Below are positions 16,820 through 24,632 of a stretch of 64,000 nt of DNA, in pieces. The translations under genes and the position numbers were made by a program. The stretch is from Rhizobium sp. BK251 (GTDB lineage Bacteria; Pseudomonadota; Alphaproteobacteria; Rhizobiales; Rhizobiaceae): contig NZ_SLUQ01000008.1 of assembly GCF_004345245.1 (NCBI RefSeq), forward strand, positions 124,001 through 188,000. Reading direction: 5' to 3'. The notes under the pieces are model-generated. The model searched no databases and was not told where the DNA came from. It saw only the letters and a program-made list of their open reading frames with translations. Every line of letters begins with the position of its first letter. Positions within the stretch are counted from its first letter, which is position 1.

Positions 16820-16991
16820 CTTGCCCCTAGCTCACATCCGGACGCCCTCTTCGTTGCCTTGGGAGGTTATTCACCGGGGACGCCGACTTTCTCGCTCTCG
16901 ACATTTCAGCTTTTTTGGTTTTGATCTGGCGATAGAGAATTTCGTTTCCTCCGGGTGGGCGCCATGCCTGTCCAATCGCAGGTAGGCACCG

Positions 16992-17945
16992 ATGGTGAAA
17001 AGGTCCGAAATCCAGGAGCGGCTCGACGATGCCGCGCGTGCCGGCTGGCTCTATTATGTCGCCGGCAGGACGCAGGACGAGATCGCGGCCGCCATGGGCA
17101 TATCGAGGCAGTCCGCGCAAAGGCTCGTTTCGCTCGCCGTCGCCGAGCGGCTGATCAAGGTAAGGCTCGACCATCCGATCGCCCATTGCCTGGAACTCGC
17201 CCAAGCGCTTCGCACCAAGTATGGCCTGAAGCACGTAGAGATCGTGCCGAGTGATCCCGGCTCCTCGTCAACGACGGTCGGGCTTGCGGAGGCGGGGGCA
17301 AGCGAAATCGAGCGCTGGCTGAAGCGGACCGACCCGATCGTGCTTGCCATCGGGACGGGACGAACGCTGAAGGCGGCCGTCGACCAGCTGCCCATGATCG
17401 AGTGTCCGCATCACCGCGTCGTCTCATTGACCGGCAATATCGCGCCGGATGGCTCGGCGGCCTATTACAACGTCATCTTCAGCATGGCCGATGCAGTCAA
17501 GGCCAGGCATTATCCGATGCCGTTGCCGGTGCTGGCCTCGGCCGCGGAGGAGCGCGAACTGCTGCACGGCCAGCCGCTGGTGCGGGCGACGCTGGAGATG
17601 AGCGCAAAGGCCGACGTCACCTTCGTCGGCATCGGCGAGCTCGGAGTGGACGGTCCGCTCTGCGTGGACGGCTTTCTCGGCCGCGAGGAAATGCTCGATC
17701 TGGTGGCGAATGGCGCAGCCGGAGAGATATGCGGCTGGATTTTCGACCACCAGGGCAATCTTCTCGACAATCCCGTCAACGAGCGCGTCGCGTCGGCGCC
17801 GATACCCTCTCGGGAGAACTCGTCGGTCATCGGAATCGCCAAGGGCAAGCGCAAGTTCGAGGCCATCAAGGCAGCCGTCACGGGTCTCCAGGTCAACGGC
17901 CTGATCACCGACGAAGAGGTCGCCGAATTTTTGCTCAAGTCTTGA
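16992..17945 (+). CDS. smoC: SorC-family sugar/polyol-responsive regulator
   Basis: The 317-residue SorC/DeoR-type regulator has an N-terminal helix-turn-helix at about residues 15-50 (WLYYVAGRTQDEIAAAMGISRQSAQRLV). A C-terminal SorC sugar-binding domain related to sugar-phosphate isomerases follows (LAIGTGRTLKAAVDQLP, VVSLTGNIAPDGSAAYYNV, VGIGELGVDGPL). It lies 145 bases upstream of the smoEFGK-mtlK operon on the same strand, the arrangement of SmoC in polyol operons, so a sorbitol/mannitol-type polyol or its phosphate is the likely effector. A 29-bp palindrome runs through its stop codon and probably is its operator. The symbol rests on family and context. Confidence 0.85.
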   Translation: MVKRSEIQERLDDAARAGWLYYVAGRTQDEIAAAMGISRQSAQRLVSLAVAERLIKVRLDHPIAHCLELAQALRTKYGLKHVEIVPSDPGSSSTTVGLAEAGASEIERWLKRTDPIVLAIGTGRTLKAAVDQLPMIECPHHRVVSLTGNIAPDGSAAYYNVIFSMADAVKARHYPMPLPVLASAAEERELLHGQPLVRATLEMSAKADVTFVGIGELGVDGPLCVDGFLGREEMLDLVANGAAGEICGWIFDHQGNLLDNPVNERVASAPIPSRENSSVIGIAKGKRKFEAIKAAVTGLQVNGLITDEEVAEFLLKS

Positions 17946-18056
17946 GCAAAAATTTACATCTTTTAATTTCAATAGGATAGCTTCATTCTTCGGCAATGCA
18001 GCAACGAATCTGCATTGACTTTTTGCCGCAGTGCGTGAGTAATTGCCCACGAGCAA
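17926..18056 (+). promoter_or_regulatory. SorC operator region and polyol-operon promoter
   Basis: Perfect 13-base arms at 17926-17938 and 17942-17954 flank GTC; the core is TTGCTCAAGTCTTGAGCAA and the smoC stop (17943-17945) lies inside it. Further down are an inverted repeat CAATGCAG/CTGCATTG (17994-18001, 18010-18017), a -35-like TTGACT (18015-18020), a -10-like AGTAAT (18038-18043) and a looser TTGC-CCACGA-GCAA (18043-18052). The palindrome could also act as a weak hairpin. Binding by the SorC protein is inference. Confidence 0.55.
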
Positions 18057-18090
18057 AGCGAATGCTCATTTTCTCTTCTGGGAGGAAGAC

Positions 18091-19404
18091 ATGACATTGA
18101 AGACTTTTCTGCTGGGCGCCTGCTCGGCTTTGGCATTTGCCGGCGTGGCTTCGGCAGAAACGCTGACGATCGCAACCGTGAACAATAACGACATGGTCCG
18201 CATGCAGGGGCTGACGTCGGACTTCACCGCAAAGAACCCCGATATCCAGGTCGAGTGGGTCACGCTTGAGGAAAACATCCTGCGTGAGCGCGTCACGACT
18301 GATATTGCCACCAAGGGTGGCCAGTATGACATCCTGACGATCGGCAACTACGAGGTTCCGATCTGGGCAAAGCAGGGCTGGCTGCTCGAACTGAGCAACC
18401 TCGGCCAAGGCTACGACGTCGATGACCTGTTGCCGTCCATCCGTGGTGGTTTGACGGTCGACAGCAAGCTCTACGCTGCGCCGTTCTACGGCGAATCCGC
18501 CATGATCATGTATCGCACCGACCTTTTCGAGAAGGCCGGTCTCAAGATGCCTGAAAACCCGACCTGGGAATTCATCGGTGACGCGGCACGCAAGATCACG
18601 GATCGCAACGCCGATATCAACGGCATCTGCCTGCGTGGCAAGGCCGGATGGGGCGAGAACATGGCCTTCATCACGGCGCTCACCAATTCGTTCGGTGGAC
18701 GTTGGTTTGACGAAAAGTGGCAGCCGCAGTTCGACCAGCCGGAATGGAAGGCATCGCTGCAGTTCTATGTCGACCTGATGAAGGATGCCGGGCCGTCTGG
18801 CGCGTCCTCAAACGGTTTCAACGAGAACCTGACGCTTTTCGAGCAGGGCAAGTGCGGCATGTGGATCGATGCGACCGTCGCCGCTTCCGCCGTCTCCAAT
18901 CCCAAGGATTCGACGGTTGCCGACAAGGTCGGTTACGCGATCTTCCCCTCTAAGGAAGGTGTCGCCAACCATGGCAACTGGCTGTGGTCTTGGAATCTCG
19001 CCGTCCCGACGAGCTCGACCAAGGCTGAGGCAGCCCAGAAGTTCATCGCCTGGGCGACCAGCAAGGAATATACCGCCCTGGTGGCCTCCAAGGACGGCTG
19101 GGCCAGCGCTCCTCCCGGCACCCGCACCTCGCTCTACCAGAACGAGGAATACAAGAAGGTAGCGCCCTTCGCCGCACCGACGCTTGCAGCCATGAATGCG
19201 GCTGACATCACCAAGCCGACGGTGCAGCCGGTTCCCTACACCGGCGGGCAGTTCGTGGCGATCCCTGAATTCCAGGCGATCGGAACGAATGTCGGTCAGC
19301 TGTTCTCGGCAGTTATCGCCGGACAGTCCACGGTTGACGATGCACTTGCGCAGGCCCAGTCCGCGACCGTCCGCGACATGACCCGCGCCGGCTACATCAA
19401 GTAA
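18091..19404 (+). CDS. smoE: polyol ABC transporter substrate-binding protein
   Basis: The 437-residue family-1 solute-binding precursor has a Sec signal (about residues 1-23, ending GVASA). The body shows family blocks ESAMIMYRTDLFEKAGL, FEQGKCGMWIDATVAAS and NHGNWLWSWNLAVP. It resembles SmoE/MtlE proteins that deliver sorbitol, mannitol or arabinitol to CUT1 permeases. Start ATG 18091 has GGGAGGA upstream; the longer frame from 18043 has no such site. It leads the operon smoE-F-G-K-mtlK, and a long hairpin follows before smoF. The polyol range is inferred from mtlK linkage. Confidence 0.9.
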   Translation: MTLKTFLLGACSALAFAGVASAETLTIATVNNNDMVRMQGLTSDFTAKNPDIQVEWVTLEENILRERVTTDIATKGGQYDILTIGNYEVPIWAKQGWLLELSNLGQGYDVDDLLPSIRGGLTVDSKLYAAPFYGESAMIMYRTDLFEKAGLKMPENPTWEFIGDAARKITDRNADINGICLRGKAGWGENMAFITALTNSFGGRWFDEKWQPQFDQPEWKASLQFYVDLMKDAGPSGASSNGFNENLTLFEQGKCGMWIDATVAASAVSNPKDSTVADKVGYAIFPSKEGVANHGNWLWSWNLAVPTSSTKAEAAQKFIAWATSKEYTALVASKDGWASAPPGTRTSLYQNEEYKKVAPFAAPTLAAMNAADITKPTVQPVPYTGGQFVAIPEFQAIGTNVGQLFSAVIAGQSTVDDALAQAQSATVRDMTRAGYIK

Positions 19405-19412
19405 TCCTCCCG

Positions 19413-19457
19413 GAATGGATCGCCCGGCCCTGGTGCCGGGCGGTCTCCGATCCATTC
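19413..19457 (+). other. 16-bp interrupted hairpin between smoE and smoF
   Basis: GAATGGATC (19413-19421) pairs with GATCCATTC (19449-19457), and GCCCGGC (19422-19428) with GCCGGGC (19435-19441). The loop is 6 bases and one 7-base bulge lies on the right side. No U-tract follows. It likely protects the smoE message and limits downstream expression. Confidence 0.6.
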
Positions 19458-19534
19458 GGCGACAGAATAACAAAATCTGAACAGTGCACGCTTGCCGCCC
19501 TTCGGATGGCGGCGACTTGAGGGAGGCTCGCAAG

Positions 19535-20407
19535 ATGGCAACGCAGAGCACGAGAACGTTGGCACGCCTGATGATGGCGCCTTCCGTTCTGCTTCTCCTG
19601 ATCTGGATGATCGTTCCGCTGGCGATGACATTGTGGTTCTCGTTCCTGAACTACAACCTGCTCAATCCCGGCAATGTGAGCTTCGCGGGTCTCTTCAACT
19701 ACCAGTTCTTCTACACCGATCCGGCCTTCTTCCAATCGATCTGGAACACTCTGGTCATCGTCTGCGGCGTTCTGCTGATCACCGTCGTCGGCGGTGTCGC
19801 CATCGCACTCCTGCTCGACCAGCCAGTCTTCGGGCAGGGGATCGTCCACATTCTCGTCATCTCGCCGTTCTTCGTCATGCCGCCCGTCGCGGCGCTGATC
19901 TGGAAGAACATGATCATGCATCCGGGCTATGGCGTGCTTGCCGACATGGCCAAGTTCTTCGGGCTGAGGCCCATCGACTGGTTCGCGCAATATCCTCTGC
20001 TCTCCATTGTCATTATCGTCGCCTGGCAATGGCTTCCGTTCGCGACGCTCATCCTGCTCACCGCTCTGCAATCGCTGGACGGCGAACAGAAGGAAGCGGC
20101 CGAGATGGATGGCGCGAACTTTTTCAACCGCTTCATCTACCTGGTGCTGCCGCATCTGGCCCGGGCGATCACGGTCGTCATCCTCATCCAGACGATCTTC
20201 CTGCTCGGCGTCTACGCGGAAATCTTGGTCACCACCAATGGCGGTCCTGGCTACGCCTCCACCAACCTCGCCTTCCTGATCTACCGCACGGCGCTTCTCG
20301 GCTACGACGTGGGCGGCGCTTCGGCAGGCGGCATCATCGCGGTCGTGCTCGCTAACATCGTCGCCTTCTTCCTGATGCGCGCCGTCGGCAAGAACCTGGA
20401 CCGGTAG
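19535..20407 (+). CDS. smoF: polyol ABC transporter permease 1
   Basis: The 290-residue CUT1 permease (BPD_transp_1, MalF-like) has about six transmembrane helices. The cytoplasmic EAA loop reads EAAEMDGANFFNRFIYLVLPHL. The frame opens earlier, but MATQSTRT at 19535 has GGGAGG at 19521-19526 and begins just before the first helix. It pairs with SmoG to form the channel energised by SmoK. It ends 9 bases before smoG, so translation is probably coupled. Confidence 0.92.
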   Translation: MATQSTRTLARLMMAPSVLLLLIWMIVPLAMTLWFSFLNYNLLNPGNVSFAGLFNYQFFYTDPAFFQSIWNTLVIVCGVLLITVVGGVAIALLLDQPVFGQGIVHILVISPFFVMPPVAALIWKNMIMHPGYGVLADMAKFFGLRPIDWFAQYPLLSIVIIVAWQWLPFATLILLTALQSLDGEQKEAAEMDGANFFNRFIYLVLPHLARAITVVILIQTIFLLGVYAEILVTTNGGPGYASTNLAFLIYRTALLGYDVGGASAGGIIAVVLANIVAFFLMRAVGKNLDR

Positions 20408-20416
20408 GAGAAGATC

Positions 20417-21241
20417 ATGGCTCGTTCGGTCACAACAAAGCACAAGGTCATCGCGACAGTCGGCGCATGGGTCGTGGCGCTGATCATCTTCTTCCCGATC
20501 CTGTACACGATCATCACCAGCTTGAAGACGGAGCCGGAGGCGATCGCTGGCTTCAACCTGATCCCGTCGGGCACATTCGAGAACTACATCACCGTCCAGA
20601 CGCAGCGCGACTATTTCAAGCCGTTCATGAACTCGGTCATCCTGTCGGTGGGTTCGACCATCCTGGCGCTGATCATCGCGATCCCGTCTGCCTGGGCCAT
20701 GGCCTTCTCGCCGACCAAGCGCACCAAGGACGTCCTGATGTGGATGCTCTCCACCAAGATGATGCCGGCAGTGGCGGTCCTGGTGCCGATCTACCTGATG
20801 TTCCGCGACTTCGGCCTGCTCGACAGCCGCATCGGCCTCACCGTCATGCTTACCCTGATCAACCTGCCGATCGTGGTGTGGATGCTCTACACCTATTTCC
20901 GCGAAATTCCGGGCGAGATCCTGGAAGCCGCGCGCATGGATGGGGCCGGCCTCTGGCAGGAGATCGTCTACGTGCTGACGCCGATGGCGGTTCCGGGAAT
21001 TGCCTCGACGCTGCTCCTCAACATCATCCTCGCCTGGAACGAATCCTTCTGGACGATCCGGCTGACGACCACCAACGCGGCGCCGCTGACGGCCTTCATC
21101 GCCTCCTTCTCCAGCCCACAGGGGCTCTTCTGGGCAAAGCTTTCGGCGGCGTCGACCATGGCGATCGCACCGATCCTCATCCTCGGCTGGTTCAGCCAGA
21201 AACAGCTGGTCCGCGGCCTGACCTTCGGCGCAGTTAAATAA
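20417..21241 (+). CDS. smoG: polyol ABC transporter permease 2
   Basis: The 274-residue MalG-like CUT1 permease has about six transmembrane helices. The EAA loop EAARMDGAGLWQEIVYVLTP couples it to the ATPase. The blocks WALIMSF-like GSTILALIIAIPSAWAMAF and WMLSTKMMPAVAVLVPIYL are typical of mannitol/sorbitol systems. It partners SmoF; smoK starts 12 bases downstream. Polyol specificity comes from the operon, not from this sequence alone. Confidence 0.92.
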   Translation: MARSVTTKHKVIATVGAWVVALIIFFPILYTIITSLKTEPEAIAGFNLIPSGTFENYITVQTQRDYFKPFMNSVILSVGSTILALIIAIPSAWAMAFSPTKRTKDVLMWMLSTKMMPAVAVLVPIYLMFRDFGLLDSRIGLTVMLTLINLPIVVWMLYTYFREIPGEILEAARMDGAGLWQEIVYVLTPMAVPGIASTLLLNIILAWNESFWTIRLTTTNAAPLTAFIASFSSPQGLFWAKLSAASTMAIAPILILGWFSQKQLVRGLTFGAVK

Positions 21242-21253
21242 GGATACGAGACT

Positions 21254-22279
21254 ATGGGCAGCATCACCCTCAAACGCGTGTCGAAGGTTTTCGGCGAGGC
21301 CAAGGTCATCCCGTCGATCGACCTGGAAATCAATGACGGCGAATTCGTCGTCTTCGTCGGCCCATCGGGCTGCGGCAAGTCCACGCTGCTGCGGCTGATC
21401 GCCGGGCTCGAGGATGTCAGCGGCGGCCAGATCCTGATCGACGGCAAGGACATGACGGGCAATGCGCCGGCCGAACGCGGCCTTGCGATGGTCTTCCAGT
21501 CCTACGCGCTCTATCCGCATATGAGCGTGCGCAACAACATCGCCTTTCCCCTGAAGATGGCGAAGCTCGACAAGGCGCTGATCGACAGGAAGGTGACGGA
21601 CGCGGCGCGCGTGCTCAACCTCACTGACTATCTCGAGCGCCGGCCCTCGCAGCTTTCCGGCGGGCAGCGCCAGCGCGTCGCGATCGGCCGCGCCATCGTG
21701 CGCGAACCCTCGGCCTTTCTGTTCGACGAGCCGCTGTCGAACCTCGATGCTGCCTTGCGCGGTACGATGCGGCTCGAGATCAGCGAGCTCCATCAGCAGC
21801 TGGCGACGACGATGATCTACGTCACGCACGACCAGGTCGAGGCAATGACCATGGCCGACAAGATCGTTGTCCTGAACCGCGGCAATATCGAGCAGGTGGG
21901 GTCGCCACTGGATCTCTATCGCAGCCCACGCAATCTCTTCGTCGCCGGCTTCATCGGCTCGCCGCGCATGAACCTCGTGACCGGCGCCTATGCGAAGGCG
22001 CTGGATGCCCACACGATCGGCGTTCGCCCCGAACATGTCACCCTCTCCCATGAAAGCGGCGAATGGAAGGGCACGGTCAATGTCGCCGAGCACCTGGGTT
22101 CGGACACTTTCCTCCATGTGGAAATCGACGGAATCGGTCCGATCACCGTGCGCGCCGGTGGCGAGTTCTCCTGCCGACACGGCGATACCGTCTATGTCAC
22201 GCCCGACAGGACCCGCATCCACCGGTTCAATGCAGACGGCCTGGCGATTGGCTCGATCGCCGGAGCGGCGGGCGCGTAG
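21254..22279 (+). CDS. smoK: polyol ABC transporter ATP-binding protein
   Basis: The 341-residue MalK/UgpC-type ATPase drives the SmoFG permease. It shows Walker A GPSGCGKST, the Q-loop, signature LSGGQRQRVAIGRA, Walker B AFLFDEPLSNLDA and the switch His in VTHDQ. A C-terminal TOBE-like regulatory domain follows (IGVRPEHVTLS). It is placed after the two permeases and before mtlK with an 88-base gap. Length and order match the smo operons of other alphaproteobacteria. No sorbitol dehydrogenase gene (smoS) lies between smoK and mtlK. Confidence 0.92.
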   Translation: MGSITLKRVSKVFGEAKVIPSIDLEINDGEFVVFVGPSGCGKSTLLRLIAGLEDVSGGQILIDGKDMTGNAPAERGLAMVFQSYALYPHMSVRNNIAFPLKMAKLDKALIDRKVTDAARVLNLTDYLERRPSQLSGGQRQRVAIGRAIVREPSAFLFDEPLSNLDAALRGTMRLEISELHQQLATTMIYVTHDQVEAMTMADKIVVLNRGNIEQVGSPLDLYRSPRNLFVAGFIGSPRMNLVTGAYAKALDAHTIGVRPEHVTLSHESGEWKGTVNVAEHLGSDTFLHVEIDGIGPITVRAGGEFSCRHGDTVYVTPDRTRIHRFNADGLAIGSIAGAAGA

Positions 22280-22367
22280 ACGTGCGGGCTGGCTACGCGT
22301 GGCCGGACCGCCCAAGCCGGGCCGGCAGAACGGCCTTGCGCGCAACGACTTCAAAAGGACCTGAAAC

Positions 22368-23849
22368 ATGACGTGCAAACTATCGCTGGCAACCCTTGCA
22401 GAGGTGGCAAAGACAGCCGCCGTTCCGGCCTACGACCGGGCATCGCTCAAGGCCGGGATCGTGCACTTCGGCGTCGGCAACTTCCACCGCGCTCACCAGG
22501 CGATCTATCTCGACGACCTTTTCAACAAGGGGCAGGACCACGACTGGGCGATCGTCGGCGCCGGCGTGCTGCCCTCGGATGCCGCGATGCGTGACAAGCT
22601 TGCGGCGCAGGATTTTCTGACGACCGTCGTCGAGCAGGACAACAATCGTACGGCCGCGCGCGTCACTGCGCCGATGGTGGACATCCTTCCGGTCGGCGAT
22701 GCGGCGGCGATCGTCGCCAAACTCGCCGATCCTTCGATCCACATTGTTTCCATGACGATCACGGAAGGCGGTTATTTCATCGACGCTTCCGGAAAGTTCA
22801 ACCCGCAGCATCCGGCGATCGCTGCGGACGGCGCCAGTCCCTCCGCGCCAAAGACCGTCTTCGGCTTGATCGTCGCGGGCCTCAGGGCGCGCAGGGAAAA
22901 GGGTATCGAGCCCTTCACGGTCATGTCGTGCGACAACATTCCTCACAACGGCGTAGTGACCGCGAATGCCGTCGTGGGCACGGCGAAGCTCTCCGACCCT
23001 GCCTTCGCAGACTGGATCAAGGCGAACGTCTCGTTCCCGAACGGCATGGTCGACCGCATCACGCCGGCGACCGGCCAGCGCGAAATCGATCTGCTCAGGG
23101 ACAAGTTCGGCATCGAGGACAATTGGCCGGTCTATTGCGAGGAATTCAAGCAGTGGGTGCTGGAGGACAAGTTCCCGGCCGGCCGTCCGGCGCTCGAGAA
23201 TGTGGGCGTTACCTTCGTCTCGGACGTGACGCCCTACGAGCACATGAAGATCCGCATCCTCAACGGTGGCCACGCGGCGATCGCCTATCCGGCAGCGCTG
23301 ATGGACATTCATTTCGTGCACGAGGCGATGGAAAATCCGCTCATCCGCGCCTTCCTCGCGAAGCTGGAGAACGAGGAGATCATCCCGATCGTGCCGCCGG
23401 TGCCGAATACGTCGCTTGCCGACTATTTCAAGCTGATCGAGCACCGCTTCCTCAATCCCAAGGTCGCCGACACGATCCCGCGGCTTGCGCAGGACGGCTC
23501 GAACCGCCAGCCGAAGTTCATCCTCCCCTCGACGCTCGACAACCTGCGCCAGGGCAGGGATGTCGTCGGCCTGGCGCTGGTCTCCGCGCTCTGGTGCCGC
23601 TACTTCGCGGGAAAGAGCGACAGCGGCAAGGAGATTGTCTTCAATGACGCCAGCGCCGACAGGCTTCACGCCGCCGCCCTGAAGGCGAAGGACGATCCCG
23701 CAGCCTTCCTCGCATTCGACGACATCTTCGGGGAGGTCGCGAAATCGGACCTGTTCCGCAAGCGCTTCGCCGACGCCCTGAAGACGCTCTGGGAAAAGGG
23801 CACACAGGCGACCCTGCAACTCTATCTCGACAACAAGCTCGCATCCTAG
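22368..23849 (+). CDS. mtlK: mannitol 2-dehydrogenase (polyol long-chain dehydrogenase)
   Basis: The 493-residue member of the polyol-specific long-chain dehydrogenase/reductase family oxidises D-mannitol to D-fructose with NAD. Relatives also take D-arabinitol and D-sorbitol. It has the N-terminal dinucleotide fold (VHFGVGNFHRAHQAIYLDDL) and the catalytic K-x4-N-x2-H motif with Lys294, Asn299 and His302 (KIRILNGGH). It is the enzymatic core of the operon fed by SmoEFGK. A good AAGGAC precedes the ATG. Fructose made here would need a fructokinase encoded elsewhere, while D-xylulose from arabinitol would need a xylulokinase such as the one at 55095. Confidence 0.93.
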   Translation: MTCKLSLATLAEVAKTAAVPAYDRASLKAGIVHFGVGNFHRAHQAIYLDDLFNKGQDHDWAIVGAGVLPSDAAMRDKLAAQDFLTTVVEQDNNRTAARVTAPMVDILPVGDAAAIVAKLADPSIHIVSMTITEGGYFIDASGKFNPQHPAIAADGASPSAPKTVFGLIVAGLRARREKGIEPFTVMSCDNIPHNGVVTANAVVGTAKLSDPAFADWIKANVSFPNGMVDRITPATGQREIDLLRDKFGIEDNWPVYCEEFKQWVLEDKFPAGRPALENVGVTFVSDVTPYEHMKIRILNGGHAAIAYPAALMDIHFVHEAMENPLIRAFLAKLENEEIIPIVPPVPNTSLADYFKLIEHRFLNPKVADTIPRLAQDGSNRQPKFILPSTLDNLRQGRDVVGLALVSALWCRYFAGKSDSGKEIVFNDASADRLHAAALKAKDDPAAFLAFDDIFGEVAKSDLFRKRFADALKTLWEKGTQATLQLYLDNKLAS

Positions 23850-23939
23850 GGGCCGGCCTCCTTCTTCGCGTAGGCCCCTTCGGCGCCTGCGCAAGACTGG
23901 GCGGGAACGGCATCCGACCGAAACCGGCTGGATTTGTGA

Positions 23940-24632
23940 ATGGCTGAAGTGGAAAAAGGTCTCGTCATCTTCGATTGCGACGGCGTTCTCGTCGACAGCG
24001 AACCGATCTCCATCGGCGTCCTGGTCGGCGCCATGCGCGACGCCGGCGTCACGATCGACGAAAATGGCGCGTATGAGCGGTTTCTCGGGCGCAGCCTTTC
24101 GACCGTTACGGACACGCTGCGCAGCGAGTTCAATATCGCCGCCGGGGAGAAGTTCCTCGAACGAATGCGAATTGACCTCTATGCGCGGTTCCGCGCGGAA
24201 CTGAAGCCGATCGAGGGCATCCGCGAAACGCTCGATGCATTGGACCTGCCCCGCTGTGTGGCCTCCTCCAGCCAACTGGAGCGCATTCGCCTCTCGCTGG
24301 AGGTGACCGGGCTCCTCGACCGGCTCTCGCCGCATATCTTCAGCGCGAGCATGGTGAGGCGCGGCAAGCCGGCGCCCGATCTTTTCCTCTACGCGGCGCG
24401 CGAAATGCATGCCGAGCCCGAAAGCTGCATCGTCGTGGAGGACAGTCCAGCCGGCATAGAGGCGGCGCGGGCGGCCGGCATGACGGTCTTCGCATTCACC
24501 GGCGGCACCCACGCCAACCTGCCGCGCTACCGTGCCGAATTGGACAGGCTTGCGCCGGAAGTGGTGTTTGACGCCATGCCGGATTTGATACACCTTGTCC
24601 AAAAATACAGAGCGGACGGGACACATCCTTAA
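23940..24632 (+). CDS. HAD-superfamily sugar-phosphate phosphatase/mutase-like protein
   Basis: The 230-residue subfamily IA HAD hydrolase resembles beta-phosphoglucomutase-like phosphatases. Motif I is FDCDGVLVDSEP with nucleophile Asp12 and Asp14, motif II is ASSSQ, motif III Lys is in RRGKPAPDLF and motif IV is VVEDSPAGIEAA. A helical cap lies between residues 16 and 80. It probably removes phosphate from a small sugar phosphate, perhaps as detoxification in polyol metabolism. The gene lies 90 bases after mtlK and its TAA shares one base with the ATG of the kinase gene. The substrate is unknown. Confidence 0.85.
   Translation: MAEVEKGLVIFDCDGVLVDSEPISIGVLVGAMRDAGVTIDENGAYERFLGRSLSTVTDTLRSEFNIAAGEKFLERMRIDLYARFRAELKPIEGIRETLDALDLPRCVASSSQLERIRLSLEVTGLLDRLSPHIFSASMVRRGKPAPDLFLYAAREMHAEPESCIVVEDSPAGIEAARAAGMTVFAFTGGTHANLPRYRAELDRLAPEVVFDAMPDLIHLVQKYRADGTHP

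Noticed and set aside
19397..22378. 993-codon minus-strand open frame across smoEFGK
   Set aside because: It covers four clear ABC genes on the other strand, has low-complexity Asp/Arg/His composition and no ribosome site or family motif.
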